From positions 524,424 to 588,423 of the forward strand of contig VWZP01007855.1 in the NCBI GenBank assembly GCA_013396995.1: a stretch of 64,000 nucleotides of DNA, given 5' to 3'. Below are positions 45,193 through 56,573 of this stretch, piece by piece. This stretch comes from Dicaeum eximium (Eukaryota > Chordata > Aves > Passeriformes > Dicaeidae). Position 1 is the stretch's first letter, and each line of letters begins with the position of its first letter. Under the pieces are notes generated by a model that saw nothing but the letters and a program-made list of their open reading frames with translations, did no database searches and was not told the origin of the DNA. Both the position numbers and the translations under genes were made by a program.

Positions 45193-45480
45193 GGCCCCGG
45201 CCTCCTGCGCCGCCGGCCGCGCCCGGCACGGAGCGGGATCGGGAGCGGGATCGGGATCAGCAGCGGGATGGGCCCGGCTGTGCCCGCTCCGCGCCCCGGG
45301 GCAGGGCTGGGGGCGCGGTGGGGCGGGATCGGGGCCGCAGCGCTGCCCCGCCGCTCCTGAGGGGCCGCCGCGGGAGGAGCAGCGCGGGCGGGCAGAGCGG
45401 GAGGCGGAGGGAGGGAAGGGAGGGAGGGAGGGAGGAGGAGGAGGAGGAGGGGGATAATAATTAAAGGAAAAACGCGCCTG
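45193..45480 (-). promoter_or_regulatory. FERMT2: FERMT2 5' UTR / CpG-island core promoter
   Basis: Immediately upstream of the start codon the DNA is extremely GC- and CpG-rich, with repeated CGGGATCGGGAG and GGCGGG motifs (several GC boxes on either strand). This is the expected CpG-island promoter of a broadly expressed gene. Transcription would run leftward. The start site cannot be placed from sequence. Confidence 0.75.
45407..45453 (+). repeat. GGGA/GGA purine tract in the promoter
   Basis: A run of GGGAGGGAAGGGAGGGAGGG followed by GGA triplets sits about 215-260 bp upstream of the FERMT2 ATG. Six or more closely spaced G-triplets fit a G-quadruplex on the plus (template) strand. On the gene's sense strand it is a pure C/T tract. 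Confidence 0.85.
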
Positions 45481-45499
45481 TGGCTGCCGGGCCCCTTGG

Positions 45500-45509
45500 C
45501 CTTTTATGG
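45500..45509. promoter_or_regulatory. CArG box (SRF site) upstream of FERMT2
   Basis: CCTTTTATGG is a perfect CC(A/T)6GG match, in an otherwise very GC-rich island, about 310 bp upstream of the FERMT2 start codon. The same bases read CCATAAAAGG on the gene strand and could also serve as a TATA-like element. SRF with MRTF cofactors drives many cytoskeletal and adhesion genes. Occupancy here is inference. Confidence 0.6.
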
Positions 45510-45549
45510 AAGCGAAGGACGGAGCAAGTGGGGGCCGCTCCAACATCCG

Positions 45550-45890
45550 GGAATCGCCGGGGGGCGGCCCGGCCGGGATGGGTCCGGCCCGGTTTGGGAT
45601 CGGCCCGGTTCGGCCCGGCCTAGCTCGGCTTGGCTGTTCCCGGCCCGGCTTAACACAGCTCGGCTCATCCCGGCTCAGCTCTGTCTGGCTCATCCCGGTT
45701 TATCCCGGATGGGCTCTGCCCATCCCGGCTCGGCCCAGTTCATCCCAGCTCGGCTTATCCCGGCTTGGCTCTGCCCAGCCCGGCCCGCCTCAGCCCGGCT
45801 CAACTCATCCCGGTTTATCTCCTCCCGGCCCGGCTGTGCCCGGCTTTGCTCAGCCCTGCCCGCCTCGGCTCGTGACCACTGGTCCCAGGG
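45550..45890. repeat. Degenerate GC-rich tandem (CCCGGCTCGG/CTCATC family)
   Basis: About 330 bp of imperfect 5-10-bp repeats: CCCGG, CTCGG, CCCGGTTTATCCCGG, CTCATCCCGG. It forms the outer part of the FERMT2 CpG island. It leaves both strands open in several frames, which explains the long Arg/Ala/Pro and Ser-rich open frames here. Confidence 0.85.
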
Positions 45891-46479
45891 CATCCAGAGT
45901 GGGAAATTCGGGAGCCAGCCCAGAGAGCATCCTTAGGGCTGGTGGAACCCTGGCATCCCAAACACGCGTGGGTTCCACGGCAGCCGTGCCCACCCTGCGC
46001 CCTTTGGGGTGTTTTTTAGCACTGGCCCCGAATTGACAGGAGAAATCCTTCCCAAAACCCTACCTTGGCATAGTAGCCCGTGCCCCCGTTGAGGCTGGGA
46101 GATGGGCTGGTTCCCTCCATCCTCATAATCCGTGTTAATATGGGAAACGGGAACTGTCTTTTAAATAAAAGGGTCTGAACCGGCACAAATGGAGGAAAAA
46201 AAAATATTATCCGCTTCCTGTAGCTCCTCCACCCAGTGATACACACATCCCGCCGAGCAACCGCGCTTCCTGAAAATCCAACCCGTGGAAGGGGCTGTGG
46301 TTTGAGGTCCGGTGCTGTGGATGTGTCCTGCCCCGTGCCAGGTGATGGGAAGTGACATCCCAGCAAAGCTGTGCCCGCCCTGGCAGCCCTGGGGATGGCT
46401 CTGCCAGCCAGCCCAGCTCTGTCCCCGTGAGCACCATTCCCACATTCCCAGTGAATGGCGGTGGGAGCTTTAGGACCAC

Positions 46480-46563
46480 GGAATCATGGCATGGTTTGGG
46501 TTGGAAGGGACCTTAAAGACCATCTGGACAACTTCCACGAGACCAGGTTGCTGTGGCACCACA
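46480..46563 (-). mobile_element. CR1 LINE tail fragment
   Basis: GGAATCATGGCATGGTTTGG ... GACCAGGTTGCTGTGGCACC, with an internal deletion. Confidence 0.85.
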
Positions 46564-48104
46564 GAGGCAACAAAGCCTCTTAACAGCATGGTAAAATTTT
46601 TCCACTTTTCACTTTGCCGTTAAAATGGAGATATTTATAAAGACTGTTCCTCTGCTTTAATACCTAATATACCTTTAATACCTTTAATACTAATAAAACC
46701 TTTCCTGAGGTCACTCCGGGCAGACTTAGCCAGGTTTTATCCAAAGGTTTTTGCTAACGTGGCTGATGCTGCCAGAGGGAAATTGGGTGACGCTGCAGCA
46801 GGTGACCTCCCCCCTCAAACCCTCCTGGGGCCTCAATCCCTGGGCAGAGGAGCCCCCATTCCGTCCCCCCAAACGTGGAAGCCCGAGCGTGATTTAGAGG
46901 GTGACTCCGAGAGCCGGCCTGTAACAACAAAGCTTTCCCAGATGGTATCTCCGTGTTCCTCCAGCCTCAAACAATAGGGCAATAAATAGAAAGGGTTACT
47001 CTCGGCCCGGCGTGTTGGACGAGGTTCCCAGCTGATGCAATTGGATACGGCCCCGCGGAGCTGGTAACCTTTTAGTACAGCTGGTTGCGGGCTGAGGAAA
47101 GGCTGCCGCCTCCTTCTGCTCCTCAACCCACTGGCAGAGTTTCCCTTTCCCTGAGGAAGCTCCTCTCCATCCCGGGGGGCTCCTTTCCTCTGCACAGGGA
47201 GAGGCTCCCTGAGCTGCAGTGCTCGGCAGGGAGGCAAAGCAAGGTCAAAAATGCCCCGGCGCAGTTCCTGCGTCAGAGCCAGCCGAGCATCCCCAGGGCT
47301 CTTCCCACTGTTTGCGACAGGCCCTCGCTCCCTACGAGCAGCAATAGCCAAATAAGGTGCCGAAATGCATGGCCACTTCCATCAGGATTGGGATGATACC
47401 TACCAGACCTGCCTGCACTGCAGCTCCTGACCCGTCTGCCCCTTCTTCATGGAAGTTTTTCCAGTGAAATGGCTCCGTGGGCATCCTTGGGAAACCAGCG
47501 GTGAAGCTGAGCAGCAATTTCTCTGTTCCAAATTTGTTTTGTCCCTTTTTTTTTTTTTTTTTATTTGTGAGCTCTGTTTTGGTTTTTAAAGTGTTCTGGG
47601 CAGTTGTTGAAGGCAGCTGGAGTTGCTGCCTGTGTTCCTGCTTGGCTGCTCTGGGCGAGCCGGTCAGACTGGCTCTTCCCAGGGTCACCAGCCATGGAAC
47701 TCTGCTGCTTGGTGCCTTTGCTGGGTGGCTGGAGCTGGGAAAGCAACAGGACTGAGTGCCTGGTCTGTCTCCATGCACAGAGACAGAGAAATTCCCCAAA
47801 TCTTTGTGTAAATAAAGGCTCTGTTCCCTCAAATGCTCTGAGCACAGCATGCTCTGGCCTGGTAGTGAGCAGGCTGCTGTCACCTCTCTGCTTCATCTGG
47901 GTCTTGATATTCCCTGTCTGCAGCTTCTTTCTTTAAAAGTATGAAGTTTCAGGGGGAAAAAAATCAACCAAAAAGGAGAAATGCAGATGCTTTTTATTCC
48001 CTCCACTTTTTGTCTCTCCAACACTTCCCAGCCCATATTCTGCCTTCCAAACCACTGCCACTGGCACCACTGTTCAGGTGGGGTTTGCAAGCTCTTTACT
48101 TCAC

Positions 48105-48178
48105 AAAATCATGGAATCACAGAATAGTTTTTGGGGTTGGAAGAGACCTTAAAGACCATCTCATTCCAATCCCCCACC
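48105..48178 (-). mobile_element. CR1 LINE tail fragment
   Basis: AAATCATGGAATCACAGAAT ... GACCATCTCATTCCAATCCC. It may be one half of a split copy with 48573-48746. Confidence 0.85.
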
Positions 48179-48572
48179 TCTTCATCCCCTTCCGCCTCCA
48201 AGAGTCTTTTGGACTCGGCCAAGGCTCCCTTTTCACAAATGACCATTTCCCAGCAGGGACAAGGTCACGCTCCTGGCAGAGGAAACATGCTGGGTAACTC
48301 TGCTTCCTTGTTTATTCCTGGCCACATTCGTTCTTCCCTGATTTTGTCATTTCAGAAACATCCACATGACACAGCTCTTCTATTTTTCTGGATGTAAAGA
48401 CAGAGCAATGACTCTGTCGTGGCTATGTGTCCTAGAAATGTGCCACCACCTGGGTCATGCATGGAATTAATCCAATATTCTTGTAATGAGAGGGTGAAGG
48501 ATATTTGTGATGAGCATCTTGAAGAGGCACAGGAGATGGACAAGTTTAGTCTTTCTAGGTTGTGATTGAGAT

Positions 48573-48746
48573 TTGGTTGCTCCAAGCCCTGTCCAGCCTG
48601 GCCTTGGACACTTCCAGGGATCCAGGGGCAGCCACAGCTTCTCTGGGCACCTTGTGCCAGGGTCTCCCAAGAATTCCTTCCCAATATCCCATCTAACCCT
48701 GCCCTCTGGCAGTGGGAAGCCACCTCCTCCTCCATGTCCTAGTCCC
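48573..48746 (-). mobile_element. CR1 LINE internal 3' UTR fragment
   Basis: GGTTGCTCCAAGCCCTGTCC ... GAATTCCTTCCCAATATCCC ... CTGCCCTCTGGCAGTGGG. It lacks the terminal tail, which lies 395 bp away at 48105-48178. Confidence 0.88.
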
Positions 48747-48840
48747 TTTTCTGATGGTCAAGGCCACGTGGGATGAAGCCAGGGACCAAGATTCAACACT
48801 GTCACAACCATCCAGCCTGGTCTTTCATGCCCAAAGGTTA

Positions 48841-49010
48841 CAGAATCCTAGAATAGAATCCTGGAATCATTTGGGTTGGAAGGGACCTTCCTGCTATCCT
48901 CCCCTGCCATGGGCAGGGACATCTTCCATAGACCAGGTCACTCCAAGTCCCACCCAGCCTGGCCTGGAACACTTCCAGGGCATCCACAGCTTCTCCTGGC
49001 AGCACCTGGA
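48841..49010 (-). mobile_element. CR1 LINE 3' fragment
   Basis: CAGAATCCTAGAATAGAATC tandem tail, then GGTTGGAAGGGACCTTCCTG to CCACAGCTTCTCCTGGCAGC. Confidence 0.9.
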
Positions 49011-51460
49011 ATAAATCCTAGGCTGAAAGAGATAGCTACACTGAGATAAGAGGCACGAAGCTGGGTTGAGGTGCCTCCTCCTTGGCAAGTCAAGCTGAGG
49101 TTTCGAGGCCCTACAGCTACAAATTCCCCTCTCATTTCCCTGCCTTTAGTTCCTGAAATCAGCCACGGTGCACTGGAGCCTGCCAGGCTTGTGCTGCAGG
49201 ACAAACCTCCCTGCAGGGCTCTTCTCTGTCCCCTCTTCACCTTCTTTCCAGGTATTTGTGTCAGTTAAGCTCTGGAAGCCTCAGGCTGGGAGGTTTTCTC
49301 CTCTGCACTCAGCTCTTCATAGCACAGCACTCCTCTGGTTCTCTGGCTGGGCCTGTGTCAGCCATTGGTTTCCTGCTGACATTAATTCCTGTGCTGTCAT
49401 TTCTCTTTTAGGCTTTTTCTGTGTCCTTCTGATGTTTCCAGCTGCCAGGAGTGACCTCCACTGAGTGTGACTCTTCCTTTGGCCCACACAAGGAGCAACG
49501 TGCCCCAAAATCATTTTCTGGTTGGTTGTCCCCAGTGTCAGGAGTGTCCTTGAATTTTGTGTCCTTCTGGAAGGGCTGGCAGGTTCTGGAGCATCCTAAA
49601 ACATCACTTGGAGCCAAAGGGAGTTGTTAGCTGAACACTTGAATCCATGTGATGGAAAATTTGGATAAATCCCAGATAAATTCTCCTAAAAGCTGATTCA
49701 TCCTCAGGGCTGCAAAATATCCCTGCACCTCCCTGCCTGGTGCCTGAGTGTCTCCCAAGAGCCCAGGAATCCCTCCCAAGATCTTCCTCTGCATCACCTG
49801 TGCCTCACTGAGGTTTTGGGACCACTCATCATCCTCACCTTGTGACTTCCCGTGGTAAATGCTGCACAGGCACGCAGGAATTTGTCCCTCTCAGGTGCTG
49901 CTGTCCACATCCATCTTTCAGACATCTCCAGAACCCTCAGGGATGTTGGACCATCGCCTCCATCCAGCCCAAAGGCTCAAACATCTCCCACACCCCCTTT
50001 TCTCCCACAATATGCAATTTATTAAACCACTTTCTATTGTCCATCAGATTTTTTGAGCTTTTGCCACTCCCGTTCTGGCTTTTCTCCACCTCCAGAAGGC
50101 CTCCTATTCTTCTGCCTTTACAAATACCAAGTCCAGGCTGGAAGGCTGGATTCCTCCCATGGAGCTGGGGCTCAAAGAAAACCCAAATGTCAGGCAACAC
50201 TCAATCACCATCCCTGGGGCTGGTGACTCTGGGGTGTCAGAAGTAACACCCTGAATCGTTTATCCACTGTTAGTCAGCAAGAAAAAACCACCAAAAATCC
50301 CAAATAATTCATCTGATGGATCTGACATTTCTCTGGCCAGATAGTGGGAAACATCTCTTAGGGAATGATTTACTGGAGGGGAAAAAAAAATCCCAAATTC
50401 CACCATCAATTATTCACAGCTGCTCTTCAGGCCCTTTTGGGGGAAGAGGGAAGTGATGGGAAATGGAGCTGTCGGAACTCACCCTGTGTTGGCACCCTGC
50501 AGGACTCCCAGGTGGGTGAAGGAGGGGAGGAAAAGTGTCCCCAGCCCCCTGTGTGGTTCCAAAGGGGCAGCCCCACCCCCGGGTGCTGCTGGCACATCCC
50601 GTTATCTCCCCGGCCCCAGCTCTTCCCTCCCCAACGGCTCGGGAAATTGGCTCCCAGCCCATCAGTTTTCCCTCTCTGAGGGGGAGGAGAAGCTGGTCTG
50701 ACAGGCTTTTTTAGGGAACTGAGGGTTTGGGAATCCCTGAGACGCTCTGGACAACTCCCAGTCTATGGATGGACCCTGGTGTTGCTCTGGAGCTTGGCAA
50801 AAATCCCCAAATTGTGGAATGGAGAAGGAAATCCAGCCCTGGGGATGGGGCTGGCCAGCAGTGTTCAAGGGAAATGAGGATGGGGATGGATTTTTGTGCT
50901 GTGGAACCCCCAGAAGGCCCAGCCTGGGCCACCCATCCCCTCTGGATGGCACTGGGATGCTCCACGCTGGCTCCACCACCAGCCCACTTGGTTCCAGAGT
51001 CCTGTCCCCACCCCACAGCCCCCAAAAATGCTCTGAGGTGGGTTTATTCTTCAGCCCCGTGAGCAGAGGTATGACAGCAGCAGCCCAGGGAGGGGAATGG
51101 GAACACCCAGATGTGGAGAGCAGTTGGGACACACTTGTGGCCCAATTATCCCCCAAAATCCCACACCTCCCTTTCATGTGGCATCCTGAGAAGGACCCAC
51201 GTGGCTTCGAGCTCCCTCAGGATGGGATTTGCTGGCCCAAGCCCAGGCAGAAGGAAGGAGAGGCTGGCAGCAGAAACACCACCTCTTGTTCCCATTGCCT
51301 GATCCCAGAAACATCCAAAACCTTGAGAATAAGGGACTTGAAGGTGCAGGGAGCTCTCCAAGGCTGCAAAACCACCCTGAGTATAGCAGCAGCCCCATAA
51401 ATCACACCTGTCCTATAAATCAGATAAATCCCACTCTGCTGTGGGAATCTGTGAGGGAGA

Positions 51461-51570
51461 GGAGAAGGAGAAGGAGAAGGAGAAGGAGAAGGAGAAGGAG
51501 AAGGAGAAGGAGAAGGAGAAGGAGAAGGAGAAGGAGAANGAGGAGGAGGAGGAGGAGGAGGAGGAGGAGG
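51461..51570 (+). repeat. GAGAAG then GAG array with one undetermined base
   Basis: About fourteen GAGAAG hexamers followed, after the undetermined base at 51539, by GAG triplets. The unknown base at the switch point suggests the array was hard to assemble or that its length is wrong. Confidence 0.95.
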
Positions 51571-51933
51571 GCAGCAAGGACGGAGCCGCCGGGCTTTGGC
51601 CGCCTTTGCTCCTGCACTGCCAGAGACCAGAAAGCACCCAAGGAGAATTTTTATCGATTCCCACAGCAGAGCTCTGTGAGAGCTGGCTGATAACAGGTCC
51701 CTGAGCACAACACCGACACCACAGGGCTCCGTGGGGTGTTTGGTGGCACAGCCCTGATGGAGAAGGACACTTTCACCCTCTGTGAGGCACAAATTTGCCC
51801 CCACCCCAAGTCACAGGTCCAGGGGGAGCGACTCAGCATCATCCCTACAACCTCTCACTGGGGTGTCTGTGGGGCTCTCCAGCCCCCCAAAATATCTGCT
51901 GTCTTGTTTTTAACCAAAACAAATTCTAACTGC

Positions 51934-52009
51934 CCATAGCAGGGGCGTTGGAGTGAGATGATCTTCCAGGATCCTTCCAGCCCAAACCATTCTGGGATTT
52001 TGGGATTCT
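51934..52009 (+). mobile_element. CR1 LINE tail fragment
   Basis: GAGTGAGATGATCTTCCAGG ... CCAAACCATTCTGGGATTTT. Confidence 0.8.
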
Positions 52010-52974
52010 ATATCCTGGCTCTTCTTGCTGTGTTGGGGTCGTGTGTGAGCACAGGTCACCCAAATTCCCTGATCATATCCTGCAATGAATGGCTGTAGCC
52101 AAGGGGAATCACAGGAATTTTCTCCCATATTCCAGATGGAGAAGTGCAGGCTGGACACACGGCAGGGACTTCCAACCCCTGAGGATGCAGATCCCAACTG
52201 GAGCAGGGATCAGGATGGCTGGGATGGTTTGTGGAAAAGCACAACAGCCCCTGTGTGCAGCACTGCTTAAAAAATAACCCCAAATTGCTTCCTTTTGAAG
52301 GGAAATCAACACTGGGAAACAGGGGGGTCGTGCCCTGGTGGCCACCGGGCTCAGATTTCCCAGTCACATCCAAATCTCTCCAGATGCGGCTCTCAGAGAG
52401 CTGTTCTGAGCTGAAAAAAGGGATTTGGGGAACATAATCCCAAAAATCCATCTATGGAAGGGGTTGATACCTTTTATTTGCCCCTCAGACACCTGAGATG
52501 CCCCGAGAAGCTTTGGGAACCTGTTGTGCTGGGGGAAGGGGGAGAGGGATGATGCCCAGACAGCTGCATGGCTTTGTGCTTTTCCAGCTCCAGCCTCCAC
52601 CGGAAAGATCGGATGTGAGAGGGATGGTAATGAAGTTAGAGCTGGAAAAATCGAGCCAGAGCAGGGCAGAGTGGTTTAATAAGGTCGATGTTATTGAATC
52701 AGCCGGGTGAGATGAACCTCGTCTCCGAGCAGAGCGCTCTGAAGCATCAGCTGCTCCCCCAGGAAAGGGAGGGGGGGTCTCAGCTGGCCAGGAATGGGCA
52801 ATCGTGTGGGGGATCCCCCAAATCCCATGAAATGGAGGTGATTTGTGAGCTCCTGGAAGACACAGGGGTGTCTAAGCCAAGGGTTCTGTGCTGCTCCTGG
52901 TGCAGCCCCACTGCAAAATAAGGGTCAGGTGGGCTCATGGAGGGCCCCACTGAGGACCCCCTGTCCCAATTCCT

Positions 52975-53498
52975 CAGCAGATCCTGGTGGGACAGGAGAG
53001 TGACCAGTGAGGAAAGGTTGAAAGAATTCAGGCTGTTTACCCTAGAGAAAGGAAGAATGATGATAACATCTTCAGGTAGAGAAAAGAGGGTTTGTCTGGG
53101 GAGAGAGGGATGGGAGAGGGAGGAAATGCCCTGTTCTGCCTTTCCACAGGGGATGGGCAAAATGCAAAGGACAAATGACCTGGAGAAAGGCTCAGACTGG
53201 CTCTCTGGGGAGGCTGTTGTGATGTGAGGGAGTGAAGGAGTGACCCCACCATCAGAGGGTTTTTGAAAACCAGAAACAGGAGTCCCAGGTGGTCACTGTG
53301 CCCACTCTGTGCTGTGCCAGCAGGGCTCTCCCACCTCCTCCAGCCAGAAAAACCTTTTGACAGCTCATTGCTTGAACTGGAGGATGCTGGAGCTGGAACA
53401 GCTCCATTCCAGCTTCATGTGGCAGCCCTGTCCATGGCAGCAGGGTTGGACCAGGTGATCTTTAAGGTCCCTTCTGAACCGTTCTGTGATTCTCTGCA
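52975..53498 (+). mobile_element. Old CR1 LINE 3' fragment
   Basis: AATTCAGGCTGTTTACCCTA, GAGAAAGGAAGAATGATG and a final GGTGATCTTTAAGGTCCCTT ... TTCTGTGATTCTCTG. Heavily diverged, and parts of the middle are not clearly CR1. Confidence 0.6.
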
Positions 53499-54057
53499 AA
53501 GGTGGGTTAAAGTTAATGCCAGGCACAGCCTTGCAGGTAAATCTCAGCATGGACACTCAGCAGGAAGAGTCCAACCCAGTCAGTAGGAGAGGAAACTGCA
53601 GGAATCAGCTGGGGCTTGGAAAAGGGGGGAAAAACCTTCCAGCCAGGAAAGAAAATACCCTGCTGGATGGAGAGCTGCCTGTCAGTGATGGTTGTTTAAG
53701 CATGGCAGAGAATCAGAGCGCTCGAGGAGCTGGATGTGTGTGCAGGAGGACGGGAGATGGAGGTGGATGCCAGCATTTTCTGGCAGGGCTGGGCTGGAAA
53801 TATCCTTCAGCTCCTTAGATAGCGAGGCGGAGATTCCGAGGCGGAGGAATGCGCTGAGAGACGCGGCCGTGCAGCCGTGGGAGGGTGGGAGGAGAAGCCA
53901 AGGCCCATGGCAGCAGGACAGGAAACATCCTGGAGACAAGGAGAACATCAGGTCAATGCTCTGAAGTGGCTTAAGAGGCCATCAGGAAGCTCTTGGGAAG
54001 GGGAATGGCACAGAGGGGGGAATTGGTTCGGGTGAGAAGAGGTCACTGTGGCGGAGA

Positions 54058-54846
54058 TCATGGAATTGTAGGGTCCTGGAATGGTTTGGGTTGGAAGGGA
54101 CCTTAAACCCCATCTTGTTCCACACCTGTCATGGGTGACACCTTCCACTGTCTCAGGTTGCTCCAAGCCATGAGCACCATGGTGTGGAACACTTCCAGGG
54201 ATGGGGCAGCCAAAGCTGCTCTGTGCCTGTGCCAGGGCGTCTCCACCCTCACAGCGAGGAATCCTATTAGAAAGGTTTTGGCATCTATTTGGGGTGCGGC
54301 GAGAGACTTTTGGAGACAGGGATGTTTTTGGAGACAGAGATGTTTTTTGGACATGTGGTTTATTGTTTGTGGGAATAGCTAGCTTGATTAGTTCTAGTTG
54401 AAGCGTGGTCTAAGAAAAAGCGAACTTTTTGTTGCAATTTCATTTATCTTTTTTTATGCTGAATATTCAAGTTAACAATAACTAACTGGTACAAAGTACA
54501 AAACTTACAAAATTTACATGCAGTTTATAGGAACTATTATATTAGCATATTAAAACTTTACCAAACTTACTTTTTTTCTCTATCATCTGGACGGACCCAA
54601 CCCCTTATTTTTTTATCTGAGAAGTTGTATTGTTTTGTTATTAAGAATTTAGCCTTTAAATAACTTAATTACTGTTTTTTTGCTTTACATTTTATAGTTC
54701 AAGTTTTGTTTTTAACTTTATTTCTTCATTCTTAAAATTTTTTACTAATAAACTATCTTTGCAAAGCTTTCTTTTATTATTTTTCTCAACAGAATCCCTT
54801 CCCAATATCCCATCCCTCCCTGCCCTCTGGCAGTGTAAAACCACCT
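54058..54846 (-). mobile_element. CR1 LINE 3' fragment split by a solo LTR
   Basis: Left part 54058-54264 (CTGGAATGGTTTGGGTTGG ... CACCCTCACAGCGAGGAATC) and right part 54792-54846 (CTTCCCAATATCCCATCC ... CTCTGGCAGTG) are colinear halves of one copy, separated by the 527-bp LTR. Confidence 0.9.
54265..54791 (-). mobile_element. Solo LTR (ERVK-like) inserted in a CR1
   Basis: A 527-bp A/T-rich block interrupts a CR1 copy and is bracketed by direct repeats GAATCC (54259-54264 and 54792-54797). Removing it restores an uninterrupted CR1 reading (…CACAGCGAGGAATCC joined to CTTCCCAATATCCC). On the minus strand it begins TGTTGAG and carries an AATAAA signal (complement of 54359-54364) near its far end, as an LTR would. 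The 3' terminus reads AATA rather than the usual CA. A 6-bp duplication fits class II (ERVK/alpharetrovirus-like) integrases. No internal gag, pol or env is present. Confidence 0.78.
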
Positions 54847-56573
54847 CTCCTTGTCCCATCAGGCTGGAGGGTGGTTATTCCCCATGATGGATGTCATTCC
54901 TTCAGCTGGGATCTGCAAGTGCGAGCCCTGGGCACCAGGAACTGAAGGAACAGGCAGGAAGTTCAGTGCCACCTTCCCAGGGATGGACGGGGGACACTGG
55001 GCAGGTTTGGGATGCCAAGCCAGGCCCCTGCTGCTCTCCCACCTTGGATTTATCCCCTTGCTTGGCTCCCAAAGCTCTCTGCACCAAGCACTGCCTGCTT
55101 TAGAGAAATCCCATCCAGCAACCAAAATCCTGACACATCCGGATTTCTTTTTTCTTAAAGGGAAAATCCATGAGTTTGTGCTGCCAGAGTATTTTTTCCA
55201 AGCCTCCGGTCCTTTGTCCTTCCTTGCAGGGCTGTGGAGTGGCCAGGCTTTGCTTCCAGCTCTCCAGTGTGTTTGGGACACTGGAAATGCTGCAGCTGAA
55301 CAAGGATGGGTTATTCCAGCATTTGTTCCTTCCTCTGCCTCCTCCTCCTCTCCATCTCCCAAGCGGTGACACCGGATGGTGACAGAGCCAGGACAAGAAA
55401 AAATAACAGTGACAGCAGCACTGGAAAGAATAAGGAAAAAACCCACAGTAAAAAACCCCAAAGTTCCATCAAATCCCATGGAAATTAGGCAGCATCTTGC
55501 AGGATTCACTCCTGGATCTCCAAGGAGAGGTTCCCATGTGGAGGGCTGGCCATAAATGACCTGTTCTTCCTGGAAGAGTCCCCAGGGGAAAGGTGGCACC
55601 TGCTGTCAGCAGAACAAGCCCCTCCTTAGGAGAACCCAAATCCTGGGAGCAGCACTGGCATCTCAGGTGGCTTTGACCTTCCATACCCACACCTTGTGGC
55701 AGGTGACATCCCAGCTGGCACAGGGAAGAGCAGATTCCATGTTTTGGGGAGGTGCAGGGAGAATGAGAATCCCAATTCCTTTTCCCTGGGAGAGGTGCCA
55801 GGATCAGGCAGGGCCACCCTGCTGTGTCCTCACGTGTCTTATGCCACCAACCCACCGCCCAGGGACACCCTGCTGGAGAGTCACTCAGCTGGAGCAACTT
55901 TCTCTGGAACATTCCCAGTGTGGAGAAGCCTGGATTCAACTTTCCAGGCGAGGCTGTAGGAAATGAGAAGTGCTACAAGAGAGAGGCTGGCACATTCCTG
56001 CCCTCCTGCATCCCACAGGATCAAACAGATGGGGCTTGTTCTGTGAGGAAAAGCAATTTCAAGGGGAAAAAAAAAAGCAGGAGATGTTCTTTGCAGGATA
56101 GCTGCTGCAGAGATCATGGGTGACATTTCCAGCAGGGTGAGGAACGCTGCAGGGTCATATCCCAGCTCATACAGGGAAGATTTGGGCTCCTTTCCAGGCA
56201 CTCTGGCTTCAGGCCAGTCACTTAACTCCCAGCATCTCAGTTCCTGCAGCTGGAAGAGAGGCAGGATTTTCTTCCCAGCCTCTGGCACCTCCTGGGCTGT
56301 GAGGACTTTGGGATGTACATCCAGAAGTGTAGGGGACACTGTCACTCCCATGCTCGCAGGTGCAGGGTCAGGAGGTGCCACAGGAATGATTTGTATCCTG
56401 CTTTTTTTGGGGAGCTGCTTCCTTCCCTGGGCCACGTGCTGGGAGCTGCCCACTGGGATGTTGGGAGCACTGGGATGGCTTCTCACTCACCTTTTGCAAG
56501 GGAATTTGGTGTCAGTGGTGAAGGTCTGGGGGTCAGCACGAGGTGGCCCTAAAGGAATTCCAGGAGGGATGAG

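Larger units (their letters stand above)
45890..54055. other. Intergenic DNA upstream of FERMT2, proximal part
   Basis: No protein-coding exon is recognised. It holds CR1 copies at 46480-46563, 48105-48178, 48573-48746, 48841-49010, 51934-52009 and 52975-53498 and a GAGAAG array at 51461-51570. The unique, moderately CpG-containing stretch 46740-47080 is a candidate distal element. Nothing is recognised in 49015-51455, 52010-52970 or 53500-54055. Confidence 0.8.

Noticed and set aside
44926..45693. 255-codon frame on minus containing the kindlin-2 start
   Set aside because: Only 45036-45192 is real coding sequence. The upstream part is GC-rich promoter/UTR, and the downstream part is intron past a clear GT donor.
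45496..46036. Ser/Arg/Pro-rich frames over the CCCGG tandem
   Set aside because: Produced by short GC-rich repeats.
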